From Oegoconia quadripuncta (lineage: Eukaryota > Arthropoda > Insecta > Lepidoptera > Autostichidae), in NCBI GenBank assembly GCA_949316235.1, contig OX438748.1:32296836-32360835 (forward strand): DNA of 64,000 nucleotides. Direction: 5' to 3'. The position numbers were made by a program, and so were the translations under genes. Below, piece after piece: positions 44,082 to 55,138 of this stretch (within the stretch, counting starts at the first letter, position 1; every line of letters begins with the position of its first letter). The notes below the pieces were generated by a model, which had not been told where the DNA came from, did not search any database, and saw nothing but the letters and a program-made list of their open reading frames with translations.

Positions 44082-44259
44082 GGTCTTTTCTCCCGTATGA
44101 CGTTCCGCGAACCCGTGTGGGTGGGCGGCGCTGGCAACACCACCGGACTGCAGAGCAAGCTCGGCCTGTCCGACGGACTGCTCGGATGCGTCGACTTCCT
44201 GCGCATCAACGGCGATACGTACCACCTGGTGAAGGACGCCGTCGCAACCCTGGATATTG
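44082..44259 (+). CDS. Laminin-G domain gene, exon 3 of 3
   Basis: This exon encodes the C-terminal part of the same LamG domain. It begins GLFSRMTFREPVWVGGAGN, continues TGLQSKLGLSDGLLGCVDFL and ends RINGDTYHL plus about 11 residues. The pattern LFhGG, then GhxGChxxLxING, is the canonical end of LamG domains. The acceptor is CAG at 44079-44081. The exon enters in phase 0, as exon 2 requires, and leaves in phase 1 at a strong donor, G|GTGAGT, at 44260. The exon is GC-rich with strongly biased codons in an AT-rich region. The reading frame continues open upstream of the acceptor, but that part shows no domain similarity, so the exon start at 44082 is preferred. I found no following exon before 64000. 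Confidence 0.85.
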
Positions 44260-44330
44260 GTGAGTACCTACTTACATTCACGTACTTCCGCTCATAGACA
44301 TGCGCTAATCAGTAATACTTTTTACATAAT

Positions 44331-44675
44331 ATACCGGATGAGTTTTTTACTATAAGGAAAAAATTGGGCATATTAGGTAAGGGGAAATAGAAGTTATTGG
44401 CATAGGTAGTTTATTATTTTTTTTAACTATAATCGACCCCCACACCTACCGGACTATTTCGACTGGCCGGATTTGAAACTCATATATTCTCAATTTTTTT
44501 TTTAATTTATTTAATTTAATGATGTAATTATGTGGAATAAGCTACAAACGCGACCGTCAAATGACAACGCTTTATTCGAAGATGGTTTAAAAAAGAACTA
44601 CCTATGCCAGTACCTTCTATTTCACTTAAGCCCTAGGTAGTATTTCCTTAAGGTAAAAGAACTCATCCGATATAT
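44331..44675. mobile_element. MITE family M1, copy 3
   Basis: CCGGATGAGTTTTTTAC and AAAAGAACTCATCCGATA ends. It lies 70 bp after the exon 3 donor, in the following intron. Confidence 0.82.
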
Positions 44676-44977
44676 TATTTATTTATCCAGCTACGTTAAC
44701 ATTTCTGAGAATTGTCTAAAAAATCTCCTGTTGTGTATAATATAATAGAAATTAAATTATTTCTGTTATTTCAAAACGATTACATGCAGTTACGAAGTAC
44801 TATAAACTTATTTGTGTATTAAACAAGAAATTCCGGGTAATTTTAAATAGCTTCAAAGTCCCTTTGAGATTTCGCTGTCTGATTAGGTACCTACCTCAAA
44901 TCTCTTTCAACTTTTAAGGGTGCGACCTTATTGGAAGCTAAGATATCATACATAATTATTTATATACATTCAGTGTA

Positions 44978-46273
44978 CTAAGTATCGGGAATTTGTCAAT
45001 AAAACAAAAAATACAAATTATTCATCTAAATTTATTTTATCGCCTTCAAAGTAGGCCCCATCGCTTGCAATACAACATCTCCACCGCTTCACCCAGTCTT
45101 CCATACATTTTTCATAGGCTATTTGCGGTATGGCCTTTAGCTCATTCAGCGAATTTTCTTTTATGGCTTCTATCGACTCAAAACGTTTTCCTCGAAGTGG
45201 TAATTTTAACTTGGGAAATAAAAAAAAGTCAGACGGCGCCATATCAGGTGAATACGGTGCCTGGTCGAGAACTTTTGTTGAATTTTTCGCTAAAAACTCT
45301 TTCACTATAATGGCTGTGTGTGATGGTGCATTATCATGGTGCAGCATCCATGAGTTATGTTGCCACAAATCTGGACGTTTTCGGCGGATACTCTCACGCA
45401 AACGCTTCATGACGCCTAAATAATATTCTTTATTCACTGTTTCTCCCTCTGGAAGGAATTCGGAGTGAACCACACCACGGTAGTCAAAAAAAACTGTCAG
45501 CATCACCTTGATTTTGGAGCGACTTTGCCGCGGTTTTTTGGGTTTCGGCTCGTTTTCGAGACGCCATTCTGAAGACTGTTGGCTTGTTTGCATGTCGTAC
45601 TCATAAACCCATGTCTCGTCGCCAGTTATTATACGTTTCATAAAGGTCGGATCCGTAGAAGCTCGGGAAACCATGTCTTCAGCGACATGCTTTCGCTGCG
45701 CTTTTTGAACAAAATTGAGCTCTTTTGGAACTAGTCGAGCGGCGACGCGTTTTATGCCTAAAATGTCAATGAGAATGTTGTGGACGGACTTAAAAGATAT
45801 GTTCACCTCACTAGCCAACTCTCTCAGACTCATACGTCGATTTTCGAGCACTAGCTTCTTGATTCTGTCGATGTTTTCTTTGGTCGTAGCGGTTGAAGGT
45901 CTACCAGAACGAGGCAAGTCTACTACTACTTCTCGGCCTTCTTTAAAAGCCTTATACCATTCATAAGCCCTTGTTTTCGATATACACGATTCGCCGTAGG
46001 TATTTCGCAACATTTTTAGTGATTCACCACATGAAATATCATTTGAAACACAAAATTTAAGGCACACTCTTTGTTCAACAATATTTTCCATTGTAAAAAT
46101 CGCCGAGGACTCAAAACTATGACCAACAAAAAGTGTAGTTTAAAACAAATTAAATGACAGATCCCGCTCAAATTTTGCGCGCTAAATCAGTACAGTGCTA
46201 CCAACATGCAGTAAAAAAATTAGAACGACCTCTTTTACGCGGGTCTTTTTATTGACATATTCCCGATACTTTT
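44978..46273 (-). mobile_element. Full-length mariner transposon
   Basis: The element is 1296 bp, the usual size for mariner, flanked by TA on both sides (44976-44977 and 46274-46275). It has 27-bp terminal inverted repeats (44978-45004 and 46247-46273) sharing AAGTATCGGGAA and TGTCAATAAAA, with about three mismatches. One intact transposase gene lies inside on the - strand. The element lies about 0.7 kb downstream of host exon 3 in antisense. Confidence 0.94.
45018..46091 (-). CDS. Mariner transposase, DD34D
   Basis: A 357-residue ORF, close to the roughly 345 residues typical of mariner. The N-terminal DNA-binding part has a first helix-turn-helix (residues about 1-60, ending RAYEWYKAFKEGRE), the DLPRSGRPST linker, and a second helix-turn-helix (RRMSLRELASEVNISFKSVH). 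The catalytic domain has ITGDETWVYEYD (Asp 158), WMLHHDNAPSH (Asp 253) and YSPDMAPSDFFLFPKLK with the third acidic residue Asp 288, giving the 34-residue spacing of the mariner family. The WVPHEL-like linker is LVPKEL here. No stop or frameshift is seen, so the enzyme could be active. It would cut and paste the element at TA sites in the nucleus. I cannot assign the subfamily with confidence. Confidence 0.95.
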   Translation of the reverse strand: MENIVEQRVCLKFCVSNDISCGESLKMLRNTYGESCISKTRAYEWYKAFKEGREVVVDLPRSGRPSTATTKENIDRIKKLVLENRRMSLRELASEVNISFKSVHNILIDILGIKRVAARLVPKELNFVQKAQRKHVAEDMVSRASTDPTFMKRIITGDETWVYEYDMQTSQQSSEWRLENEPKPKKPRQSRSKIKVMLTVFFDYRGVVHSEFLPEGETVNKEYYLGVMKRLRESIRRKRPDLWQHNSWMLHHDNAPSHTAIIVKEFLAKNSTKVLDQAPYSPDMAPSDFFLFPKLKLPLRGKRFESIEAIKENSLNELKAIPQIAYEKCMEDWVKRWRCCIASDGAYFEGDKINLDE

Positions 46274-46589
46274 TACACAGAGTAGTATTATAAGGGTAAT
46301 GTGCATAGAAACTGCTCTACATATCTGAGTTTACATTAATAGAATAAAAAACTTCATTTCCCAAATTACTCTACACAAAAATATCCCAGTAGAGTATTGA
46401 GCCAACACTAAAACTGTTGTTATATCACATGCAAATAACACACATACATATTGAGTGATTCTTTATTACATAATCGGTAGACTTTGGGGTAGAAACTGTA
46501 TAGTCTTGTCGAATAGCTTTTATAAAACCAGAAGACCTCATACAGATATGCCGTCTTAGCTATGTTCATTTTTTTTTCTACTGTTTTTC

Positions 46590-46728
46590 TACCTACAAAT
46601 GTCCTGTGGGTTGTCTGGAAGAGATCGCTTTTCGTGATAAGACCGCCTAATTGTGTTCTATTGTTATTATCAAAAATTATTGTAAATTATTTTGCGCAAT
46701 AAAGAGTATTTGTATTGTATTGTATTTA
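46590..46728 (+). repeat. LINE T1 3' UTR and tail
   Basis: GTTGTCTGGAAGAGATCGCT, GATAAGACCGCCTAATTGTG, CAATAAAGAGTATTTGTATT. Confidence 0.78.
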
Positions 46729-46892
46729 AATCGGATGTTATGTGTCCAGTCTATGTCTGATCCGATTCAAATCGGTTTTTTTATACAAAAAACTAAACGA
46801 GGGGTCAGGTTCTTAGCCAAGTTTCTTGAAAATCGATTAAGCCGTTTCGAGGATACTTAGTTTATTAACAATGTGTTTTGGTCTAGGTTAGA

Positions 46893-46996
46893 TATAATTT
46901 ATCACACATTATTTCGCGCGCATCTGACAAAATGCTGCTGTACAACTGTTAAGTTACTAATTTTGACAGATGACCGCGATAAAATGTGTGATATCC
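46893..46996. mobile_element. Short hairpin MITE
   Basis: ATCACACATTATTTCGCGCG pairs with CGCGATAAAATGTGTGAT, and CATCTGACAAAAT with ATTTTGACAGATG. Confidence 0.75.
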
Positions 46997-47417
46997 TATA
47001 TCGCAAGTTGTCATGCTGCGACTGCTGGACGATATAATCATTTCTTCGATAAATCTTGTCAGTGGTTTTCAAAATTTTTTAGACTATTTTTATTGTACTA
47101 TAAAGAATATCTAAATTTCTAGTAAGTCACAGGTTTCGTACACTTTACTTGTTGGAAATCGGCATGGCTTAATATAGCATAGCTAATGCAGGTTCATCGC
47201 CCTAAACGTCAAAGTCCTTGACAAGTTGATCTTCTCTCAAATCCAGCGGGCGCTAGTTCGGAAGTACGAGCCAGCTTTGACCCGACCTACAAAGCCTTTC
47301 CGTTCTAATCTCGATTTACCCTGGAACATAGACTATTAATATTCTTGCAGTAACTCAACCAAATTCTTCAAAATTTCAAAGGAGCACAGTATATTTTAAC
47401 TACAAATCGAATAATTT

Positions 47418-47640
47418 GCTGTGTGGTTTCGGCACATAAAAAGAATAGAACCAACTCGTCTCTTCCCGTTGGTATCATAATAGGCGTCTATGGGACTTTC
47501 CACCAAAAAGCTTCAATAGATTTGCACTTTTTAACGGCGATTGACTCACCACTTGTCACGTGTACATTTCTGCATATTTCAAAAGGTGAACTGTGGATGT
47601 TGTTTCAAGCATTAACTTTTAATGTTTGGAACATCCAGAC
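47418..47640 (+). repeat. Repeat family M2, copy 1
   Basis: GCTGTGTGGTTTCGGCACAT and GGTGAACTGTGGATGTTGTT are shared, inverted, with 50822-51013. Its end also resembles the outer ends of the 2147 MITE. Confidence 0.65.
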
Positions 47641-47999
47641 GCTTATGTTTGGGAGATCTCTGACCTCCTCATTTGGGATAATAACGTGCCGTTATGTATG
47701 TATATAAATTGAATATCTGTTCGACCATTTTGGTGCTACAAGGTTACAGACAGCTCCTCCGGCCGGCTTTGGGGCTTCGCCGTAACCAAGTAAAACAGAC
47801 GAATCATGCAATCTTTATTAAACTGGTATTACTGCTTTAAGTATAATATGTCTCAGTTTAATTATTAACTTCTTTTAGACCTGACTCGAGAGTTTCTTAT
47901 TAAGTTAAAAGGTGTATCTCGTTTAAAAATATGTTCCAATATATTTTTCTTAAAAGAAAATGTAAGTGGAGCAGTAAAGTAAACTGTTTTTATTTTTAA

Positions 48000-48213
48000 C
48001 TAGCTTTCCGCCCGCCCTTTTTTGTTTAATTTGTTTATCCCGCGCGAACTACTCACTTTATGAGATAAAAAAATATTCCATGTCTCAATACCCTGGGTAT
48101 TAGAATATACCAAATTTCATCCAAATCCGTTCATCCGTTTCGCCGTGACTGAGCAACAAACTTATAAACAAACAAACATCCAAACTTTTGCATTTATAAT
48201 ATTAGATGGATTT
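48000..48213 (-). repeat. Helitron-like microsatellite-associated repeat
   Basis: CTAGCTTTCCGCCCGCCC at one end, ATCCGTTCATCCGTTTCGCC, (AAAC)n, TTGCATTTATAATATTAGA at the other. Confidence 0.62.
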
Positions 48214-48749
48214 GATGAGTCTCACTCGAGCAAAGCTGAATTAACTAATTGTTATTATTTTTAGTATTATTTAGTAAGTTTAGAAAAACAGAACACTATG
48301 GTTCAAGCTGAACGGTACAAGGTGGATTTCGGTTTCATAATATTAAAAAAAAACTTACAAACGGCCTAATTGAGAACCTCCTCCTTTTTGAAGTCGGTTA
48401 AAAAGGAATGGATTTTAGTAAAAATTTAGTAGGTTATTATTATGCATAGGTATAATTTAAATGTATTTGTTACAAAGGGATTGGTGTGTCAGCATTTGCT
48501 ACCAATATGTCGTATGGCACTTGACAGCGCTGGTTTTCAGCGCAACACCTTTTGTCGCTATAGCTATTGTAGTTTACTAGATATGAAGGTTTTTATTAAT
48601 AAAGGCACCGTGCGCGCCGCACAAAAGTGTGACCGGGCGGAGCGGACAGTAGACCAGAATTTAGCCGCGAATTGAGAAAATTGCAGTAAGGAGCGCGAAC
48701 TCATGTTTGACGACCTAAATTCAGAAATCCGTCCGGTATTCTACGGCGT

Positions 48750-49306
48750 TCTTTTTTTTTTATGCACAACGTGTTGGTATCTGTTGTAAACTGTGTAGGC
48801 AATAGGCGAGCAAAAAATAATAAAGCTTAAAGAATTCACATGAGACCAACCATCTTTTATTAAACGGAAAAAACAACAAGATACAGTCAACGTCAATAAT
48901 ATAGAAAGACATTCCAATTTTAAATCGTTCCATAAAGTATAAAACAGCCAGTGACGACTACAATTCAACAGTATCTGACCACAATCACACCTGATGTTAA
49001 GTGAAGATAAGGTCGAAGGTGGAAGCGTATATACTGATCCGGAAACCCCAACACATTTGGGGGACTATGGTTATCTTATCTGTGACAACCGGAACACAAC
49101 ATTGCTATTAACATTGCTGCTTGGCGGCAGATTTAGATAAGATGGTGGTAGCTAGCCAGGCGGACATTTAAAATCCCTACCACCAACCAAACCGAGTACT
49201 TAAATTTGTACCCCGCTGGGGATCGAACCCATGACCTCCGAATCGTAAACCCAATGTTGTTTACATTGTGCCACGGAGGCGGTTACAGCGGAGGCGGTTT
49301 GGTTTT
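48750..49306 (-). repeat. SINE-A interrupted by a small insertion
   Basis: The tail piece 48750-48782 (TATGCACAACGTGTTGGTAT) and the rest 48979-49290 form one - strand copy. The seven bases GTATCTG occur on both sides of the insert. Confidence 0.82.
48783..48971. mobile_element. Unidentified ~190-bp insertion in SINE-A
   Basis: Flanked by GTATCTG duplications at about 48777-48783 and 48971-48977. No matching inverted ends are obvious. On the - strand it contains AATAAAAG-like and poly-T words. The 75-residue frame over it is not convincing as a gene. Confidence 0.5.
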
Positions 49307-50349
49307 AAACAGACGCAACTACCAAAATTTCAAGCGTCTTTGCCACTCTTATTACTGGCACTATTACTCGCGGTGGCATTCTGCTACCGCCACGCTCAAT
49401 GCATCTAGGCACAGTCCGTGGTGTATACGAAAGCAGGAGGCCGAGCTTCACTCCTTCTCCATAGGGATGGTCCTAGTGCCATGTTACATTTCATTGGCTA
49501 CACTCCCATTTGTGGGAAACCTCTTTTCTTACTGATACCCCCTATTTCTTTCTTTAATTAGTCTGGGGTCAAGGTAGCAATAGAGTCACGTAGAGCATTG
49601 TCTACGTTCAGTAGAGGTCGTATTGAGTACCACTGTCGATCCTAGCTTATAGTTACGGTGAGAGGAATGTGGAGGCGGGATTGCCTTCAATTGAACTGGA
49701 CCAATAGTGGGTCCAATGACCTCCAAAGCACGGAAACACTCGTGTTGAAAAATATCTAAGAATAAAAAAATATATACAATATTTCCCTCAAGCGTGGTGT
49801 GTATTCCTTTCAATTTATTATTGTTAACACTTCATTTATTCACTACACCTACATCTATTCGCCGGACACCTATTTATCTCAATTATCCGGTTCATCCGCT
49901 CTCCGGGACTCGAATCCGGGCGAAAACCCCGGCATAAACAGTGGGATTTAATTGTATTCCGTGGAATTACTGAGCCGCATGTCAATTAATTTATTGAATT
50001 TGTTCCGCAAATTCCACGCGAATCTGGTTAGGACGTGATTTATTCATTTTGATTTATTAATCAACATAATAGTCTACGATTAAAGTTTAAAGATTAATCA
50101 GTTAAGTTAAATCGTGCAGTGTTAGTACGCAACTTTCCTTGGGGATAGTATTAGTTGCAATACTTCCATGTGCAAGGCTAAATCTGGAAAGGTAATCTGG
50201 TAGTACGCCAGTTTAAATTTTGTAATAGTTTTTATTTTACTAAAGTTTATTTGTGTATAGTCAATAATATGTCGTTTTATTACATCACATCTGATGTGCG
50301 ATCACAACAATATAAATTCTTGTCTGGTCCCGGTTGTTTTTAATCGAAG
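49307..50349. other. Mostly unassigned
   Basis: Contains LINE T2 words at 49595-49680. The 109-codon frame at 49206-49535 starts in SINE-A and has no domain. Confidence 0.45.
49595..49680 (+). repeat. LINE T2 fragment
   Basis: GAGTACCACTGTCGATCCTA and GTGAGAGGAATGTGGAGGCG match 18835-18900. Confidence 0.6.
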
Positions 50350-50402
50350 GCATTACAGCCAGGATCAACAGTGGTACTCTTGCATGGCGCCTACTGGAGG
50401 TA
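50350..50402 (-). repeat. LINE T2 fragment
   Basis: CATTACAGCCAGGATCAACA then GTGGTACTC, inverse of the block at 18835. Confidence 0.5.
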
Positions 50403-50530
50403 GAAGGTGGAGTTTAAGGTGTGAAGTTGGAAAGAAGGCCCGAAGGTTTATCGTTGTGTTATGCTTCTTATTGTTGTACAATAAAGAATATTTGCATAAC
50501 ACAACGATAAATAAAAAAAGCGGATAGTAT

Positions 50531-50578
50531 AATTTGGCGGACTTATCACTAAAAGCGATTCATTCCATGCAACTTTTA
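50531..50578 (-). repeat. LINE T1 3' UTR fragment
   Basis: GGCGGACTTATCACTAAAAG and CGATTCATTCCATGCAAC, inverse orientation. Confidence 0.55.
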
Positions 50579-50579
50579 C

Positions 50580-50790
50580 CAAAAATAAGACATTAGGTAA
50601 GTGAAATAGAAGTTATTGGCATAGGGTAGTTATTTTTTTCAAAAATGCGACGCGTGATTCGCAGGGTTCCTATCGTGCGATATTTATTTGGAAGTCACAT
50701 TTTCTCCAAGCTTTCTTTATTTATTTAATTTAATGATGTAATTAACAATGGCTACAAACGTGACCTTCAAATGACACAATATAATTTTTA
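50580..50790. mobile_element. MITE family M1, truncated copy
   Basis: GACATTAGGTAAGTGAAATA to GTGACCTTCAAATGACACAA; the right inverted end is missing. Confidence 0.7.
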
Positions 50791-50821
50791 GTTAGATCGC
50801 AAATGGGGTGGTTAAATATAA

Positions 50822-51013
50822 CCCTAACATTGGCGTTTGGGTGTGAAACTTTTAGTGCTTGAAACAACATCCACGGTTCACCTTTCAAATTAATGAGCCA
50901 TTAAAAATTTATAAATATATAGACGTTTTTTGACAGATATGCCCAGTAGTCCCACACTTTTATGACAGCCACAGGAAGAGGATGGGTTGTTCTATTCTTT
51001 ATATGTGCGAAAC
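50822..51013 (-). repeat. Repeat family M2, copy 2
   Basis: AACAACATCCACGGTTCACC and GAAACCACACAGCAC match the 47418 copy in opposite orientation. Confidence 0.65.
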
Positions 51014-51074
51014 CACACAGCACAGAAGCCAGAAGTTACTGTAAAATGTGTCTCCTTAGATAATTATAATAATA

Positions 51075-51345
51075 ATATGTTTGGTGTAGTGGTTTGCAAC
51101 TCTGACCAGTATACGAAAAGGTTGCGGGTTCGAATCCCGCTAGGGGCATATGTTTGTGTGATGAATACGGACATGTGTGCCCGAGTTATGGATGTTTTCA
51201 TTTATAATAAGTATTTATTTACAAAAAAAAATGTATTTATGTAGTATATCAACCATCTGATATCCACAACACAAGCTTATAGTTGCTTACTGTGGAACTA
51301 GATGGCGCTGTGTGTATGTCTAAGGATATTTATTTATTATTTATA
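51075..51345 (+). repeat. SINE-B, full-length, left half of an inverted pair
   Basis: GTTTGGTGTAGTGG head, GGTTCGAATCCCGCTAGGGG, tail GATGGCGCTGTGTGTATG. Confidence 0.87.
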
Positions 51346-51358
51346 CTTATATAATAAT

Positions 51359-51540
51359 AAATGTCTTTGCACAAACACACAGCGCCATCTAGGTCCACAG
51401 TAAGTAGTTTTTTTGTAAATAAATACATGTATTGAAAAACATCCATAACTCGGGAACACATGTCTGTATTCATCATACAAACATATGCCCCTAGCAGGAT
51501 TCGAACCCGCGACCATTTGGTATAGTAGCAGAGTTCTTAG
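51359..51540 (-). repeat. SINE-B, right half of an inverted pair
   Basis: ACACAGCGCCATCTAGGTCC to CCCCTAGCAGGATTCGAACC; tail-to-tail with 51075-51345, separated by about 13 bp. Confidence 0.85.
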
Positions 51541-51984
51541 ATATTTAACTAAGGGATTCCTATGATTTCATTACGTTTCTCTACAAATGATATGATTCAG
51601 TACTCCTTGTTGGTATTATATTGTGCTTGTAGATAGGTATAAGACTTAAGTGAGACTTGATTCCAAGTATTCGAAGCTCGATTGCCGAGAGCACAGTACG
51701 TGCAAGGAATATCGATACGAAATATCTTAAGGATATATATCTCATATCATAGGAAAATAATAACACCACTTTGTGTCTCTATTCTGTGGTGTACGTGTCG
51801 GAGGGTGTTTTAGAGTCATGCAGATTGTCCCGCAAGCGATTTTGTAACGCATGCGGGACGATGTCTCAGAAAACACATTTTCGTCATACATTACCAATGA
51901 AAAATGTTTACCTACCTGTTAGATATATCACAGGAATTCATTCACACACACATGGTTTATGATTTCCTACCTGAGGGTGTGAAC

Positions 51985-52150
51985 TATTCCAGACTTAGAT
52001 GGGTAATTTTTGGAAAGAACAGAAGCCGTAATCCACCACCAGGGCCTAATGCAGATTGGTGTATTTGTGTGAAACTATTACTCGTTGACTGTCAGGTGAT
52101 TATGGGCCACATACTTGGCTTAACTATGACTAATGTGAGTTTCAAAACAT
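51985..52150 (-). repeat. Dispersed repeat S3-related
   Basis: GCCGTAATCCACCACCAGGG and CCTAATGCAGATTGGTGTAT mirror 47-130. Confidence 0.5.
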
Positions 52151-52229
52151 AGAAACAGTCGTCTGGAATTGCCACTAGTGGTCACCCATCAAAGGACTGG
52201 CCGTCCTAGACATTAAGTCGATAAGTATT

Positions 52230-52270
52230 TTTTTTTTTTTATGCATAACGGGTTGGTACTTGACCTTGAC
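52230..52270 (-). repeat. SINE-A tail fragment
   Basis: Poly-T followed by ATGCATAACGGGTTGGTACT and TGACCTTG. Confidence 0.6.
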
Positions 52271-53195
52271 TTGAAGTATAAGGTTTTTTACTTCAGTGTT
52301 CTTTAGTTAAAATGCCACAAATGACAATTATTCAATTTTGTTATCAAATTTTCTAATACAAATATCTCACATTCAATTTGATCGAATTTTATTCATACGT
52401 GGCAGTGCATTTTGCACGACTCACGCTTTGAAGAAAATTCTATTAAATTGTATGGACTTAGTGCATTCGCCCAATTTTGTATTATTATTATTACAGATTT
52501 ATAGGAGAGCAGCATGCTCACATGCCTACATCTAAGCTGATGTATTGTTAAAAAAGAAAGAAGTTACAAGTTATCTTTGGATAAAAAGTTATCATTAAAT
52601 CTTACTAATAAACACAATATAAAGCACAATACAAAAATCAAAAAAAAAACACGGAAGTAGATCCGAACACCATCTACGCTCCATAGCTATGAGAGGTAAA
52701 AAACGTGTTCGAAATCCGAACATTATTAATAGTCCTCTTGATTACAGACTTTAATCTCCAATAGACCACTTGTTACTAGAAACTGTTCAGGGACGGGCAT
52801 CAACAACCTCATGAGAAAGATAGTTCCGTACGCTCGCAATTCAGTTATTGATCGTGTGAAAGGCGATGTTGCGGTTAGGTTTAAAAAGGCATCAGTTTCT
52901 TATTTGAAAGAAAGAAAAAGATTGCAGATTGCTTAATTCTACTCGATCACGATGGATGTGACTGACATTGCAAATATCCTGCAATTTGGGGAAATGGAAT
53001 ATGTGTGACAAGACCTTGTATGTCTCAATCAGGTCTCCTCTTATACGACCATCCCTCAATCATGTTTCTGGCAATAATCAGTCATATACCGGCAATTCTT
53101 ATCGCAATGGCATTCTACATAAAGTAAAAACTTCATTAATATCGCCATAATACTTTTAGAGTTAGTTACTAAATGGTTTAACCATAAACTTTTGA
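52271..53195. other. Unassigned AT-rich sequence
   Basis: No supported gene or repeat. Confidence 0.45.
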
Positions 53196-53398
53196 CGGCC
53201 TTCGATGGCTCAATGTAAACAACATAGGGTTTACAAATCGGAGGTCGCAGGTTATATATATATATTTAGTACTCGATTTGGATGGTGCTAGACCATTTTA
53301 AATGTCCGCCTGGCTAGCTACATACCATCTTATCTAGGTCTGCCACCAAACAGCCATTTTAATTGTATTGTTGTGCTAACCCGTTATGCATAAAAAAA
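53196..53398 (+). repeat. SINE-A, internally deleted
   Basis: Head GATGGCTCAATGTAAACAAC, a TA-rich stretch in place of the B-box, body to ATTGTTGTG, then directly CTAACCCGTTATGCATAAAA; the stretch in between is missing. Confidence 0.8.
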
Positions 53399-53462
53399 TC
53401 CGACAGATTGGATATATATTGCGTTATCCCTTGCCTTCGCTCGCAAGTGTACATACTCGTAC

Positions 53463-53688
53463 ATCTGCGAGTAACATAAATGCGAATGTTTGGATATTTA
53501 TTTGTTGCCCAATCAAAAGCGAAACGGATCGACGGATTTGGATGAAATTTGGTATATAGATAAAACATACCCTGGATCAAAACATAGGATATTTTTTATG
53601 CCGATAAATTGAGTAGATCCCGCGGGATAAAGCAATTTCCGCGATAAAATTGTTCCATGCAAGCAAAGCCGCGGGCAGAAAGCTAGTC
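53463..53688 (+). repeat. Helitron-like microsatellite-associated repeat
   Basis: AACATAAATGCGAATGTTTG, GCGAAACGGATCGACGGATT, ending AAAGCCGCGGGCAGAAAGCT with AGT (a CTAG-type end). Confidence 0.62.
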
Positions 53689-53992
53689 CTAAACATGGCA
53701 GATAATTAAGTTATGACTGTTGGACTAGCTTCTAACTTTCCAAGGACAAGCGGACGACTGCAACTCCGTTAGTTATTGCACTAGCAGGACATTCAATATC
53801 TAAGTTGTTGGCTTGAGAAGTAATTCCATTACCCAGGCAGCTGCATCGGACTAGTTGCAACTTCGTTGCATTATAAACTACAATGGAACTGCAAAATTAC
53901 TCTGTAGCTTGATACGTAAATTATTAATTGTAATTTTGCTATAATCTTAAAGTTCCTCATTTTACTTATCAATACAGTAGCAGAGACAACCG

Positions 53993-54062
53993 ATTGGTGT
54001 AGTGCGTAGTAACCCTGCCCTCGAAACTAACGGTTGCGAGTTCGAGTCCCGCTAGGGGTAAG
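53993..54062 (+). repeat. SINE-B-like tRNA head only
   Basis: ACCGATTGGTGTAGTGCGTA and GAGTTCGAGTCCCGCTAGGG. The acceptor arms do not pair as in a tRNA, so this is read as a SINE head rather than a tRNA gene. Confidence 0.6.
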
Positions 54063-54808
54063 TGTTATGGTTGCACCTAAAAATTACATATCACAGAGTA
54101 CAAACAATAGGGCATGTCCAAAGGTGGACTTAAGAGATCTCTTCCATCCAACCTGAGCATTGAAGTAGGAAACAGAGTAAATTCGGTGTTAAATGACAGC
54201 TGAATAAGATGAAAATTTTTTATTTTTATTTTAGGGCTTGAGTATTTAACTACAATGCTGATATAACTACGTACCTAATATTCATAATATTTAATTTACT
54301 TTATGAAAACCTCTTTAACGAGATTAAATACGCCGCAATATTACACTTTTTTCCATCAACACCACCAAGGGGAATAAAGATGAAAGCTACATTCAGCCTA
54401 ATCCACAACGATTAATTATTTTAATTTACTTTCGGCGAACGCAAACCCAAACCGCCAACGGGCAAAAGAGTTCTATTTTCAACTCCCAAACTAATTCGAA
54501 GTCTATTTCCACGTATTTTGTGAACGCGATTTTCGAGTAAATCTGCGACGCGAGTATCGGTAGGGTTGCCAACATTTTAGTTTTATCCATAACAAGCGGT
54601 TTTTTCCCCATAATCAACCGGTAACCATAGTTTCAAACATGTATGCTTGGTATTACATTTGCCGTTCGATTCTCGGTAGGGCCAATCCGCCTTCCCGAGC
54701 GTGGTGATTGGATTAAAATTCTCTTATATAATACGATGCAAATATATTTTCGACATCGGCTTTACCCTGAACATCATCGTAACTACTTGGCGGTTTATTA
54801 GTAGTTTT
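54063..54808. other. Unassigned sequence
   Basis: No supported feature. Confidence 0.45.
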
Positions 54809-55138
54809 AACCGCCTCCGTGGTTCAATGTAAACAACATTGGGTTTATGATTCGGAGGTCGCGGGTTCGATCCCCAGCCATGTACATGTTTAAGTACTCG
54901 GTTTGGTTGGTGGTAGGGCATGTTAAATGTCCACCTGGCTAGCACCATCATCTTATCTAAATCTGCCGCCAAGCAGCAATGCTAATAGCATTGTTGTTAT
55001 TGTTTGTCAGGGATAAGATAGCCAGTCCTCCAAATGTGTTGGGGTTTCCGGGTTAGTACGCTTCCTCCTTCGACCTCATCTTCACTTAACATCAGGTGTG
55101 ATTGAGGTCAAGTACCAACCCGGTGTGCATAAAAAAAC
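54809..55138 (+). repeat. SINE-A, full-length copy
   Basis: Head CCGCCTCCGTGGTTCAATG, B-box-like GGGTTCGATCCCC, tail GTGTGCATAAAAAAA. Together with the 18376 copy it is close to the apparent consensus. Confidence 0.9.
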
